A stretch of 64,000 nt of DNA from NCBI GenBank assembly GCA_020853395.1, contig JADYYY010000009.1, forward strand, positions 62,001-126,000, written 5' to 3'. The DNA is from Acidobacteriota bacterium (lineage in GTDB: Bacteria; Acidobacteriota; Vicinamibacteria; Vicinamibacterales; SCN-69-37). A program made the position numbers and the translations under genes. Each line of letters begins with the position of its first letter. The first letter of the stretch is position 1. Positions 25,305 to 34,571 of this stretch are shown here, piece by piece. The notes under the pieces are model-generated. The model did no database searches, had not been told where the DNA came from, and saw only the letters and a list, made by a program, of their open reading frames with translations.

Positions 25305-26414
25305 TCAGACGGAGAGGCGACGGGCGCGCGCGGCGATCGGCCAGCGATCGACGGCCCGCCCGTCCTCGACGACGACGGCTTCGCTGTACAGCGCGACCGT
25401 CGGGCAGATGTGGACCGGCAGGCCGTAGACCACGGCGCCGACGGGCAGCTCCGCCGCCCGCGCCGTTTCGATGACGAGGTGCTCCTCGCTGTGGCCCACG
25501 GCGCGCGCGTCCTCGATGCCGAAGAGGTGGACGCGCGGGTGAGGGTTCTCGGACGCAATCGCCTTGTGACCGAGATCGAGACAGAGCCTCGTGCCGCCCG
25601 GTCTGCTGACGACGCGCGTTACGACGAGCGCGGCGGGCAGGAAGTCCATGTCGGGCAGCTTCGTCGTGTAGCCCCAGTCCCAGAACAGCGACGTTCCCGG
25701 GCTGCACTCCACGTCGGTGTGCGCGGCGTGGATCGGGAAGGTCGGCGTGCCGCCCGCGACGATCGACGGCACGGCGAGACCATCGGCCTCGAGCTCCTGC
25801 CGCAGCCGGCGGATCGGCGCGAACGCCGCGTCACAGTTGGCGGTGCGCGTGGCGAGATCGCGATCGTGCAGGTGGCCGTCGTAGGCGTGGAATCCCGCCG
25901 CCGAGAGACCAGGCTGCGACGCGATGAGCCGGTACAGCTCGGCGGCGCGCGGCCCCGGCTCGATGCCGGTCCGGTGCATGCCGCAATCGAGATCGAGGAA
26001 CACGCGCACGGTCCGCCCCGATGCCTGCGCCGCCTTCGACAACGCGCCGATTGCCGTCTCGTCGTCGGCCACCGCCGCAAACGTCGTGTCCGGATACGCC
26101 GCGGCAAGAGTGAGGAGCCTGTCGACGTTCGGCCCGACCGGCTGATACGCGAGCAGGACGTCGGGCGCGCCGGCCGCCGCCGTCATCTCGGCCTCGGCGA
26201 TCGTCGCGGCCTTGAACTTCGTGATCCCGGCCGCGAGCTGCATGCCGACCACTTGCGGGAGCTTGTGCGTCTTGACGTGCGGCCGGAGGCGCGCCGGGCC
26301 GCCGGCGATGCGGACCATGCGCGCCACGTTCTCCCGGACGCGCGCGGGATGCACGAGCAGGGCGGGCGAGGCGACGCGCTCGACGTCCGCCATCGCGTAC
26401 CAGGGCCGCGGCAT
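25305..26414 (-). CDS. D-threonine aldolase-like PLP enzyme
   Basis: This 369-residue fold-type III PLP enzyme (alanine-racemase-like N-terminal barrel plus C-terminal beta domain). The PLP lysine is in RPHVKTHK near residue 50, and the C-terminal metal pair of D-threonine aldolases is visible in GLPVHICPT. FLDLDCGMHRTG is also typical. The reaction would be cleavage of D-threonine or D-3-hydroxy amino acids to glycine and an aldehyde. D-serine dehydratase-like enzymes share this fold and remain an alternative. It is five bases downstream of ridA. Confidence 0.9.
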   Translation of the reverse strand: MPRPWYAMADVERVASPALLVHPARVRENVARMVRIAGGPARLRPHVKTHKLPQVVGMQLAAGITKFKAATIAEAEMTAAAGAPDVLLAYQPVGPNVDRLLTLAAAYPDTTFAAVADDETAIGALSKAAQASGRTVRVFLDLDCGMHRTGIEPGPRAAELYRLIASQPGLSAAGFHAYDGHLHDRDLATRTANCDAAFAPIRRLRQELEADGLAVPSIVAGGTPTFPIHAAHTDVECSPGTSLFWDWGYTTKLPDMDFLPAALVVTRVVSRPGGTRLCLDLGHKAIASENPHPRVHLFGIEDARAVGHSEEHLVIETARAAELPVGAVVYGLPVHICPTVALYSEAVVVEDGRAVDRWPIAARARRLSV

Positions 26415-26419
26415 GACGC

Positions 26420-26881
26420 TCAGCGCACCTCGAAGATCGCTTCGATCTCGACGGCGATGCCGCCCGGAAGCGAGCCCATCCCGACGGCGCTCCGCGCGCC
26501 GATGCCGTGCTCACGTCCGAACACGTCGGCGAAGAGCTCGCTGCAGCCGTTGATGACTTTCGGATGATCGAGGAAGCCGGCCGTGCAGTTCACCATGCCG
26601 AGCACCTTGATCACCCGCACCACGCGATCGAGCGATCCCAGATGGGCGCGCAGGCTCGACAGGATGGCGAGCCCAACCTGCCGCGCCGCCAGCGCGCCGG
26701 CCTCGAGGTCCATCGACTCGCCGACGCGCCCGACGATCAACGAGCCGTCCGATCTGACCGGACCGTGGCCCGACACGTACGCCATGGCGCCGGCGACGAC
26801 AACGGGCCGATACACGGCGAGCGGCTTCGGCGCCGGCGGAAGGTCCAGTTTCAATTCTGCAAGACGGGCATCCGCACTCAT
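26420..26881 (-). CDS. RidA-family (YjgF/YER057c/UK114) protein
   Basis: This 153-residue protein is longer than canonical RidA but has the fold elements VVVAGAMAYVSGHGPV, the arginine-containing VRVIKVLGMVNCTAGF and the final GSLPGGIAVEIEAIFEV. RidA hydrolyses 2-aminoacrylate and similar imines formed by PLP enzymes, which fits a PLP enzyme directly downstream. The subgroup is not the enzymatically verified RidA one. ATG 26881 has GGAG six bases upstream. It is divergent from adk. Confidence 0.88.
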   Translation of the reverse strand: MSADARLAELKLDLPPAPKPLAVYRPVVVAGAMAYVSGHGPVRSDGSLIVGRVGESMDLEAGALAARQVGLAILSSLRAHLGSLDRVVRVIKVLGMVNCTAGFLDHPKVINGCSELFADVFGREHGIGARSAVGMGSLPGGIAVEIEAIFEVR

Positions 26882-26982
26882 GGCTGCTCCGGAGGAAGAA
26901 AGACCGCGCACATCTTCGCACGGGCGCGCGGCGGTCACCATCCGCCCGCGTTTTGGCGGAGAATAGCGGGCACGCGCCGCGC

Positions 26983-27696
26983 ATGCCGTCCACGAACATC
27001 ATCCTCATGGGGCCGCCCGGATCGGGCAAGGGGACGCAGGCGGTCCGCATCGCCCAGCGGTACCACGTGCCGATCATCTCCACCGGCGACATCCTGCGCG
27101 CCACGGCGCGATCGGGCTCCGCGCTCGGCCTCGAGTTGCGCGCCATCATGGCGTCGGGCGGTCTGGTCAGCGACGGGATGATGGTGGATCTCGTGCGCGA
27201 GCGCCTGCAGCGATCCGACGCCACGGCGGGCTTCATCCTCGACGGGTTCCCGCGCACGGTGGGACAGGCCGGGGCCCTCGCCGAGATGCTGGGCGGCCGG
27301 CCGGTGGTCGCGGTCGTGCTCGAGGTGCCCGATCAGGATCTCGAAGCGCGGCTCGACTCGCGCCGGATCTGCTTGAAGTGCCGGGCCGTGTACCACAGCG
27401 GCACGCGGCTCGGATCGGAAGCGGAAACCTGCGCGCGCTGCGGCGTCGCGCTCATCAAGCGCGACGACGACAACCTCGAGGTCATCCGGACGCGGCTGCA
27501 GACGTACCACCGAGACACCGAGCCGGTGCTCGCCTACTACGCCGAGCGCGGCGCGCTCGTGACCATCGACGGCTCCCCCGCGCCCGACGCCGTGACACGG
27601 GCGATCATCCGAGCCATCGACGCGCGCCGTCAGGTGTTCCTGCCGGATCCCGGCGCGCCCCGCCCGCACGCCTCCAAGAACGTCCGCCGGTCATGA
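26983..27696 (+). CDS. adk: Adenylate kinase
   Basis: This 237-residue long-form adenylate kinase has the P-loop GPPGSGKGT, STGDILRA, LDGFPRT, and the four-cysteine zinc LID (CLKC ... CARC, residues about 128-147), then TRLQTYHRDTEPV. It interconverts AMP, ADP and ATP. It has about 20 extra C-terminal residues beyond the family core. The ATG overlaps no strong ribosome site, and an in-frame TTG at 26953 would add 10 residues. Its stop overlaps the next start (ATGA). Confidence 0.94.
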   Translation: MPSTNIILMGPPGSGKGTQAVRIAQRYHVPIISTGDILRATARSGSALGLELRAIMASGGLVSDGMMVDLVRERLQRSDATAGFILDGFPRTVGQAGALAEMLGGRPVVAVVLEVPDQDLEARLDSRRICLKCRAVYHSGTRLGSEAETCARCGVALIKRDDDNLEVIRTRLQTYHRDTEPVLAYYAERGALVTIDGSPAPDAVTRAIIRAIDARRQVFLPDPGAPRPHASKNVRRS

Positions 27697-29387
27697 GGCT
27701 GGCCGACTGGATCGTGCTCGGCGGCGCGCTCGCGTACGTCGTGCTCTTCGGGCTCTGGCGCAGCCGCCGTACCAACACCGTCAACAAGTACCTGCTCGCC
27801 GGCCGCAGCATGCCGTGGCACGTCGTCGGCCTGTCGATCATGGCCACGCAGGCGAGCGCCATCACGTTCGTGTCGACGACCGGCCAGTCGTACGTGGACG
27901 GCATGCGGTTCGTCCAGTTCTACTTCGGCCTGCCGATCGCCATGGCCATCCTGGCCTACACCGCGGTGCCGATCTTCCACCGCGCGCGCGTCTACACGGC
28001 CTACGAGTACCTCGAACAGCGGTTCGACACGAGGACCCGCGCCCTCGTGAGCGCCATCTTCCTGATCCAGCGCGGCCTGGCGCTCGGCATCTCGCTCTAC
28101 GCGCCGGCCGTCGTGCTCACCGTCATCCTCGGATGGCCCGACTGGCTGACGACCTGCCTGATGGGCGGCATCGCGATCGCGTACGCCACCGTCGGCGGCG
28201 CGAAGGCGATCGCCTGGACCGACTTCCAACAGATGCTCGTCATGGTGGCCGGGCTCGTCGCGGCGTTCATGACCGCGGTCTGGCTGCTGCCGCCGCACGT
28301 CTCGTTCGCCAACGCCGTCGGCCTGGCCGAGGTCGCGGGCCGGCTGAACGTCATCACGACGACCGTCGACTGGAACGACCGCTACAACCTGTGGAGCGGG
28401 CTCATCGGCGGCGCGTTCCTGGCCATGGCCTACTTCGGCACCGATCAGTCGCAGGTGCAGCGCTACCTGACCGGCCGCTCGATCGCGGAGAGCCGGCGCG
28501 GCCTCTTCTTCAACGCCGCCGCCAAGATTCCGATGCAACTGTTCATCCTGTTCATCGGGGCGATGGTGTTCGTCTTCTACGTCTACGAGAAGCCGCCCGT
28601 GCTCTTCCAGCCGACGGAACTGGCGCGCGTCGAACAGCCCGCGCTGCGGGACGCGTACACGCCGATCGCCGAACGGTACGACACGGCCTTCGCCGACCGG
28701 CGTGCGGCCGCCGACAAGCTGATCGATGCCCGCCGATCGGGCAACGCCCTCGCGTTCGACAACGGCCGGCAGGCCTACGACGACGCGCAGCGCCAGCTCG
28801 ACGCGGCGCGCCGCGACGCCGCGGCCCTCGCCGTCGAGCACGGCGGCAGCCGCAGCAGCGACACGAACTACATCTTCCTGACGTTCGTCACGCAGCACCT
28901 GCCGGCCGGCCTCGTCGGTCTCGTGCTCGCCGTCATCTTCGGCGCGACGATGTCGTCGATCTCGGGCGAGATGAGCGCGCTCGCCTCGGTGAGCATGATC
29001 GACGTCTACAAGCGGCACGTGCGGTCCGAGGCCTCCGATCATCACTACCTGACGGTGTCGCGGCTGGCCACCGTCTTCTGGGGCCTCTACGCGATGGCGA
29101 GCGCCCAGTACGCCAAACGCCTCGGCTCGCTCGTCGAGGCGGTCAACGTGCTCGGCTCGCTCTTCTACGGGACGATGCTCGGCGTGTTCGTGGTCGCCTT
29201 CTTCTTCAAGCGCGTCAACGCGCGGAGCGCGTTCGTGGGCGCGCTGGCCGGCCAGGCCGCCATCTTCGCGTGCTGGTATTTCACCAGCATCGCGTTCCTC
29301 TGGTACAACGTGATCGGCTGCGTCGTCGTCGTCGCGACGGCGACGATGCTGTCGGCCGTCGGCACGCCTGAGAAGGTCAAGGCATGA
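27693..29387 (+). CDS. Sodium:solute symporter (SSS family) with charged insertion
   Basis: This 564-residue protein has about 13 membrane helices and typical SSS segments: LAGRSMPWHVVGLSIMATQAS, YEYLEQRFD, GGAKAIAWTDFQQM and ATMSSISGEMSALASVSMIDVYKRH. Between helices, residues about 297-390 form a hydrophilic, helical, Arg/Asp/Ala-rich insertion (TPIAERYDTAFADRR ... DDAQRQLDAARRDAAAL) that ordinary members lack or have shorter. Substrate unknown; sugars, sialic acid-like compounds or amino acids are all used in the family. It is coupled to adk upstream and the SDR gene downstream. Confidence 0.9.
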   Translation: MRLADWIVLGGALAYVVLFGLWRSRRTNTVNKYLLAGRSMPWHVVGLSIMATQASAITFVSTTGQSYVDGMRFVQFYFGLPIAMAILAYTAVPIFHRARVYTAYEYLEQRFDTRTRALVSAIFLIQRGLALGISLYAPAVVLTVILGWPDWLTTCLMGGIAIAYATVGGAKAIAWTDFQQMLVMVAGLVAAFMTAVWLLPPHVSFANAVGLAEVAGRLNVITTTVDWNDRYNLWSGLIGGAFLAMAYFGTDQSQVQRYLTGRSIAESRRGLFFNAAAKIPMQLFILFIGAMVFVFYVYEKPPVLFQPTELARVEQPALRDAYTPIAERYDTAFADRRAAADKLIDARRSGNALAFDNGRQAYDDAQRQLDAARRDAAALAVEHGGSRSSDTNYIFLTFVTQHLPAGLVGLVLAVIFGATMSSISGEMSALASVSMIDVYKRHVRSEASDHHYLTVSRLATVFWGLYAMASAQYAKRLGSLVEAVNVLGSLFYGTMLGVFVVAFFFKRVNARSAFVGALAGQAAIFACWYFTSIAFLWYNVIGCVVVVATATMLSAVGTPEKVKA

Positions 29388-30121
29388 GTCGATCGATCGT
29401 CATCACGGGCGCCAGCGCCGGCATCGGCGCGGCGCTCGCCAGGCACCTGGCGCCCGCGGGCGCGCGCCTGACGCTCGTCGGCCGCCGCCGGCCGGAGCTC
29501 GAGGCCGTGGCGGCCGACTGCGGCCCCGACACGCTGGCGGTCGGGGCCGACGTCACCGATCGCACCCAGGTCCGCCACGTGGTCGACCAGGCGCTGCGCC
29601 GCTTCGGCGGGATCGACGTGTGGATCAACAACGCGGGACAGGGCATCAGCCGCCTGCCCTCGGAGCTGACCGACGACGACATCGACGAGATGATGCGCGC
29701 GAACGTGAAGTCCGCGCTGTACGGCATGCAGGAGGTCCTGCCGCACTTCAAGGCGCGCGGCGCCGGCCACGTCATCAACATCTCGTCCGAGCTGGGCCGC
29801 ATGCCGTACGTCCCCGTGCGGGCGGCCTACAGCGGCGCTAAGCACTACCTCAACGCGCTCACGGCGAACTTCCGGGATGAAGTGCAGGCGGGCCATCCGG
29901 CCATCCACTTCTCGATCGTCTCGCCCGGCGTCGTCCGGACCGAGTTCGGCGTGCGCGCCCGCCACGGTGGCGCCGACTCGCGCCTGATCCCGAACTCGCA
30001 GAGCGCGGAGGACGTCGCCGCGATCATCGCCTCGGTGATCGACACGAAGCAGAAGGACGTCTACACGCAGCCGGGCGCGCTCGACCGCGTGCTCGCGTAC
30101 TACCGGGCGCTGAGCACGTGA
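29384..30121 (+). CDS. Short-chain dehydrogenase/reductase
   Basis: This 245-residue classical SDR has the cofactor motif TGASAGIG (residues 8-15), RR after the second strand hinting at NADP, NNAG, and the catalytic Ser (NISSELG) with Y-x-x-x-K as YSGAK. The SPGVVRTEFG stretch closes the active site. The substrate is not predictable. It overlaps the symporter stop by ATGA and is 16 bases ahead of the large membrane protein gene. Confidence 0.92.
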   Translation: MSRSIVITGASAGIGAALARHLAPAGARLTLVGRRRPELEAVAADCGPDTLAVGADVTDRTQVRHVVDQALRRFGGIDVWINNAGQGISRLPSELTDDDIDEMMRANVKSALYGMQEVLPHFKARGAGHVINISSELGRMPYVPVRAAYSGAKHYLNALTANFRDEVQAGHPAIHFSIVSPGVVRTEFGVRARHGGADSRLIPNSQSAEDVAAIIASVIDTKQKDVYTQPGALDRVLAYYRALST

Positions 30122-30137
30122 CGCATCCGCCCTCCTG

Positions 30138-32609
30138 ATGGCCTGGCTGCTCGCCGCCTGCGCGTCCTCCTGGCTGTTCGCGGCGATCGCCGCCGGCACC
30201 TTCGTGCCGCTCCGCCATCCGGACGAGCTCGAGTACCTCTACGTCTGGCCCGAGACCACACCGTTCCTGTGTGCCGGCACGGCGGCGACGATCGCGATGA
30301 TCGGCGCCTACGCCGGCGTGCGTCGCCTCGCCCGCGGCCGCCCGGAAGCCGAGCGCGCGGCGCGAGGGGGCCGCTGGCTCGCGCCCGCGACGCTGGTCGC
30401 GCTGGCGCCGCTCGGCATCCTGCCGGCCGCGCCGGGAGTCGGCGAGCGCGCGGCGCTGCTGTCGTATCTCGGTTACGACCTGCGCTGGTGGTGGTGTGCC
30501 GCGCTGCTCGCGTGGCTCGCCACGCGGGCGGATCGACTGCTCGGCTCGCCGATGCGCCGACGCATCGAAGGGATCCGGAACTGGCCCACGCCGTCGCGGC
30601 GCCTGCTCCTCGAAGGCACGCTGTTCGCCGGCGTGCTCGCGTGGACGTTCTTCTCCACGCCCCTCCTGCGGCTTCACGGCACCGTCGTCGGCGACGAGCC
30701 GAAGTACTTGCGGTTCTGTGAGCTCTGGTATCAGGGCGGCGGGCTCGACATCTCCCGGCTGACGCTCGTCTCGGAGCAGCCGATCGACGCGCCGCCGCGC
30801 CTACTCCGCAACCTCGGCCACGCCGCCGCCGTGCTGCCCGAAGTGGTTCGCGACCTCGCGGCCGACCTGCCGGCGTTCGTGACGCAGCCCGCGACGTTTC
30901 GATGGAGCCGCGTCACGGCCGATCACGGGTTCGTCCGGGGGAAGCACGGCGGCATCTACCAGGTGCACCAGCCTGGCGTGTCGCTCACGTTGATGCCCGG
31001 CTACGTCCTCGATCGCTACCTCGTGGCGACGACCTCGACCGACGATGGCAAGTTCCCGCGCGAGTTTCCGTTGACGACCCTGACCATGTGGCTCTGGGCC
31101 GGCGCCTGCGCGGTTGCGCTGTTCCGGCTGCTCGCCGACGCGCTCTGCGCCGAGAGCCTCGCGTGGGTCTGGGCGCTCGTCGGCCTGTGCACGCTGCCGG
31201 CTGCCGCCTTCGCGTTTCAGTTGTATCCGGAACTGCCGGCGCTCTGGATCGTCCTGACCGGAACGCGACACGTCCTGTTCGTGCGTCACGCCGCGCTCGG
31301 CCGCCGGATCGCGATGGGCGGCGCCATCGGCGCGCTCGCCTGGTTCCATCCGAGGTTTCTGCTCGTCGCGGCGTGTCTCACGGCGGCCGGCGCGTGGCGC
31401 CTCCAGGGCCGGCCGCGCGCCGCGTTCGTGACCGCGTCCGCCGCGGCGGTGTTCTCGTTGATGGTCTTCGCCTATCACGTCTCGGGATCGTTCCTGCCGA
31501 CCGCGCTGTGGGAAGCGAACGACCAGAGCGTGTCGTTCCTCCGCGTCGGGTTCGTGCTGAACCTGCTGGGCTACGCGATCGATCGCACCTGGGGGGCGCT
31601 GCCACATGCCTTGATCCTGAGCGCTGGGCTGCCCGGCCTGGTGCTGCTCGCGCGTTCGGCCCCCGCGCACGCGTGGCTCGTCGCGACCCTCGTGCTCGCG
31701 CTCGTCGTGCCGGCCGCCGGCCACACGCTCAGCGCCGCTGGCACGACGCCCGGCCGGCTCATCGTCGCGGTAGTCCCGCTGCTCATCTGGCCGGCCGCCG
31801 TGCTGGTGCGACGATGGTGGCCGCACGCCGCGGTGCGCGCGGCCACCTGCGCCGCGCTCGTCCTGTCGTTCGAGGCCGCGTTCACGTACGACTGGTGGCA
31901 CACGAAGGGACCGCTGATCGCGGCCGGCGCGAGCGGATGGCGTCCGAACCTCGCGTTTCCGATCGTCCGCGGCGACGTGTGGAGCCATGCGAGCGGCAAC
32001 ACGGCCGCATTCGCCGCGGCGCTCGTCGCGCTGGCCGCCGGCGGCGCGCTCGCCTGGCGGCGGGCCGGACCAGCAGCCGACGCCGGTCAGCCGCCGTCCG
32101 CGAGGCTGCCCGCTGGCGGCGCGTCCGGGATCCTGGCCGGTGTCGCGGCCGCCTGGCTGGCCACCGCCGCGATCGGCGACTGGACGTCCGACGCCTACCT
32201 GCTCCGCGAGAACGCGTCGGTCGCGCGCGCGGTCGACGGGCTGCTGGATCGGCCGCGCTGCCGGATCTGCTTCTCGACCCGTCGCGCGCAAATCGACTGG
32301 AAACACATCGTGCCGAACACAGCTCATGGCGCCCACGCGGTGTTCGGCGTGACGCAGCGCACGCTGCGGCTCGACGTCGTCACCGACGGTGAGGCCGGCG
32401 AACCGGCCTTCCTTCGCGCGCGGGTGGAGTACGGCGACGGCGAGGCAACCGGCTGGCAGGGCGTGAACGGCCGGCGGACGATCGAGCACCAGTACGCGCG
32501 GCCTGGCCGCTACCGGATGATCCTCTGGTTCGAGACGCCCGACGGCCGGATCGGCGCGTCGAGCTATACGGTCGAGATCGGCGCTCGGGAGGGAGGTCGC
32601 GATGTCTGA
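30138..32609 (+). CDS. Large GT-C-like integral membrane protein with C-terminal PKD-like domain
   Basis: This 823-residue protein has 13 or more membrane helices. A first periplasmic loop contains VVGDEPKYLRF, reminiscent of the acidic catalytic loop of GT-C glycosyltransferases, although that family match is weak. Further periplasmic material includes KHGGIYQVHQPGVSL. The C-terminal about 90 residues form a soluble beta domain (RVEYGDGEATGWQGV ... RYRMILWFETPDG) like a PKD/immunoglobulin fold. It likely works on lipid-linked sugars at the periplasmic face, but no substrate can be read off. It shares eight bases with the small gene downstream. Confidence 0.65.
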   Translation: MAWLLAACASSWLFAAIAAGTFVPLRHPDELEYLYVWPETTPFLCAGTAATIAMIGAYAGVRRLARGRPEAERAARGGRWLAPATLVALAPLGILPAAPGVGERAALLSYLGYDLRWWWCAALLAWLATRADRLLGSPMRRRIEGIRNWPTPSRRLLLEGTLFAGVLAWTFFSTPLLRLHGTVVGDEPKYLRFCELWYQGGGLDISRLTLVSEQPIDAPPRLLRNLGHAAAVLPEVVRDLAADLPAFVTQPATFRWSRVTADHGFVRGKHGGIYQVHQPGVSLTLMPGYVLDRYLVATTSTDDGKFPREFPLTTLTMWLWAGACAVALFRLLADALCAESLAWVWALVGLCTLPAAAFAFQLYPELPALWIVLTGTRHVLFVRHAALGRRIAMGGAIGALAWFHPRFLLVAACLTAAGAWRLQGRPRAAFVTASAAAVFSLMVFAYHVSGSFLPTALWEANDQSVSFLRVGFVLNLLGYAIDRTWGALPHALILSAGLPGLVLLARSAPAHAWLVATLVLALVVPAAGHTLSAAGTTPGRLIVAVVPLLIWPAAVLVRRWWPHAAVRAATCAALVLSFEAAFTYDWWHTKGPLIAAGASGWRPNLAFPIVRGDVWSHASGNTAAFAAALVALAAGGALAWRRAGPAADAGQPPSARLPAGGASGILAGVAAAWLATAAIGDWTSDAYLLRENASVARAVDGLLDRPRCRICFSTRRAQIDWKHIVPNTAHGAHAVFGVTQRTLRLDVVTDGEAGEPAFLRARVEYGDGEATGWQGVNGRRTIEHQYARPGRYRMILWFETPDGRIGASSYTVEIGAREGGRDV

Positions 32610-33036
32610 CCGGCACTGGGCCTGGGGGATTCGCTCGCTCGCGCTGATCGCCTTCGTGCTGGCGATCGTGGCCATCGTCGAGGCGCGCGCGATTCGTCAG
32701 GCGCGCGGGGAGCTGCAGGCGCTCCGCGACGAGCGAGCCCGCGGCATCGCATCGCTGCACGCGGTCTGGGCGGGCGCCGCGGTGGACGAGACCGTCGCGG
32801 CGCTGCAGGCGCTCGACACGATGTTCGAGGAACCGACCGAAGGACTGGGCCGCGCCGGAGGCCTGTGCGCCGGCGGGCGCGTCGATGGCCGAGCCGTCGC
32901 GGACTTCGTGCGCGCCTTCGCCGCCGCGCGCAGCACCGGCACGTCGAAGGCCGGCGCGATCGACACCATGCGGGAGGCGGTCCGTGCCACCGCCGAGTTC
33001 CGATCGAAACATCCGGATCTCGTGCCCAAGCCGTGA
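32602..33036 (+). CDS. Small single-pass membrane protein of unknown function
   Basis: This 144-residue protein has one membrane helix (about residues 10-26) and then a helical, Ala/Arg-rich soluble part with a predicted coiled coil (IRQARGELQALRDERARG) and a Cys in GGLCAGG. I do not recognise a family. It starts eight bases inside the GT-C-like gene, so the two products probably act together, possibly as a complex. Confidence 0.65.
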   Translation: MSDRHWAWGIRSLALIAFVLAIVAIVEARAIRQARGELQALRDERARGIASLHAVWAGAAVDETVAALQALDTMFEEPTEGLGRAGGLCAGGRVDGRAVADFVRAFAAARSTGTSKAGAIDTMREAVRATAEFRSKHPDLVPKP

Positions 33037-33057
33037 CGTCTGGCGGACGGCCTCGGC

Positions 33058-33561
33058 CTAGCGCCCGATCCGCAGCACCAGCACGACGAACGCCGCCGCC
33101 AGACCGAGCACGGCGCGGTACTCCCGATTCACGGCCACGCGCCGCCAACTGAACGGACGATCGACCCCGCCGATCGCGCCCGCCCGGTAATCGCTGTACG
33201 CGCCGTCGAACTTCTCGTCGAGCGACGCTTCCTCCACCCGCACGGCAGCCGTGAGCGTGATGCCGAGGTACAGCACGACGAGCACCGACACGACGAGGCT
33301 CTGCGCGGCGATCGCGAACCCGGTGCCCAGCACGCTCGAGCCGACGTACAGCGGATGGCGAACCAGCCGGTAGGGGCCCGAACGCGTGATCTCTTTCCCC
33401 TTCTCGATGTGCCCCGCGGCCCAGAGCCTGAGCCCCTCGCCCACGACGGCGACCGCAAGCCCGGCGGCCCAGGATCGCCATGACGGTCGGGCGAGCCCGA
33501 ACGCGACGGCGGCGGCAAGGAAGCCCAACGGAACGCGAAGTCGGGCGAGGCGGGTGAGCAT
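33058..33561 (-). CDS. Isoprenylcysteine methyltransferase-like (ICMT/PEMT) membrane protein
   Basis: This 167-residue protein has four or five helices and the PEMT/ICMT signature GPYRLVRHPLYVGSSV followed by a YLGITLTAAVRVEEASLDEKFDGAYSDYR-type segment that carries the RxxHPxY and EE pattern. Family members methylate lipids or thiols with SAM. It is the last gene of the LPS-core operon, and its ATG is joined to the waaC stop as TGATG. The target in this context is unknown. It converges on the small membrane protein gene, 21 bases away. Confidence 0.85.
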   Translation of the reverse strand: MLTRLARLRVPLGFLAAAVAFGLARPSWRSWAAGLAVAVVGEGLRLWAAGHIEKGKEITRSGPYRLVRHPLYVGSSVLGTGFAIAAQSLVVSVLVVLYLGITLTAAVRVEEASLDEKFDGAYSDYRAGAIGGVDRPFSWRRVAVNREYRAVLGLAAAFVVLVLRIGR

Positions 33562-34571
33562 CAGGGCAGGGGCGCGGCCGCCACTCGAGCGAGACGCGTG
33601 TCGATGGCCGCGCGCACGTCGGCCTCGGTGATCCCGCCGAGGCACCACCGCTCGGCGCCGCGCCGGCAGCGGCGCTCGTAGTGGCACGCGCAGTCATCGT
33701 ACCGCGAGACGCTGACGTCGTCGACGTGCCAGGGCCCGTTGCGCCGCGGCGTCGTCGGGCCGAAGAGCGCGACGACCGGCGTGCCGACGGCGGCGGCGAC
33801 GTGCGTCGGCCCGGTGTCGCCCGACAGCATGAGCGCGGCCGCCCGCGACACCGCGACGAGATCGGCCACGCGCGTGGGCGGCGCCAGGGTGGCGGCTCCG
33901 TCGGACGCCGACACGACCTGCTGAGCGAGCGGCGCCTCACCCGGGCCCCAGAGCACGATCGACGGCAGCCGATGCGCGTCGAGCAGCCACCGCGCGACGT
34001 GGCCGAAGCGATCGGGCGGCCACCGCTTGTTCGGCCACGCGGCGCCGGGATTCACGAGGGCGAATCGCGGCGTGCGCGCGCGAACCTGATCCAGCGCCTC
34101 TGACGCGACGTCGGCCAGCGGAAAGCGCGGCTCGCCGGCAACCGCGCCCACGGCTGTCGCGAGCAGCAGGTTCTTGTCGATGACGTGGCGGCCTTCCTCG
34201 ATCGGCATGCGCTCGGAGTAGAACGGCGCGGCCGCGCGCTCGCGCAGCGCCGGGCGGTCGAAGCCGACGACGCGCGTTGCGCCGGACAGCCTGGCGAGCG
34301 CGGCGGACTTGACGAGACCCTGGAAATCGAGCGCGACGTCGTAGCGGCGAGCGCGGAGGCGCCGCCGGACGTCGAGCCAGGCGAGAACGTTCCGGCCAGC
34401 AAGCGCGACGACCTGCGTCAGGATCGGCACGAGCTCCAAGAACTCGACGTGCGGCGCGTCGACGAGCCAGTCGACCTCCGCCGAGGGGTGCGCCCGGCGG
34501 ATCGCGTCGACCGCCGGCAGAGTGTGGACGAGGTCGCCCAGCGAGCCGAGGCGGACGACCAGGATCCTCAT
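33561..34571 (-). CDS. waaC: Lipopolysaccharide heptosyltransferase I
   Basis: This 336-residue GT-B enzyme of family 9 has the heptosyltransferase I opening [49 protein letters not shown] for ADP-heptose, and [24 protein letters not shown]. It adds the first L-glycero-D-manno-heptose to Kdo of the inner core in the cytoplasm. The C-terminal Cys-rich CACHYERRC is characteristic. It overlaps rfaE2 by four bases. Confidence 0.92.
   Translation of the reverse strand: MRILVVRLGSLGDLVHTLPAVDAIRRAHPSAEVDWLVDAPHVEFLELVPILTQVVALAGRNVLAWLDVRRRLRARRYDVALDFQGLVKSAALARLSGATRVVGFDRPALRERAAAPFYSERMPIEEGRHVIDKNLLLATAVGAVAGEPRFPLADVASEALDQVRARTPRFALVNPGAAWPNKRWPPDRFGHVARWLLDAHRLPSIVLWGPGEAPLAQQVVSASDGAATLAPPTRVADLVAVSRAAALMLSGDTGPTHVAAAVGTPVVALFGPTTPRRNGPWHVDDVSVSRYDDCACHYERRCRRGAERWCLGGITEADVRAAIDTRLARVAAAPLP

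Noticed and set aside
21030-26567. Open frame of about 1,845 codons on the plus strand across padR/permease end and the RidA-M19 unit
   Set aside because: It is antisense to well-recognised genes and out of frame with the permease. High GC and third-position G/C bias remove stops from these frames; the translation is Arg/Ala/His-rich with no family pattern.
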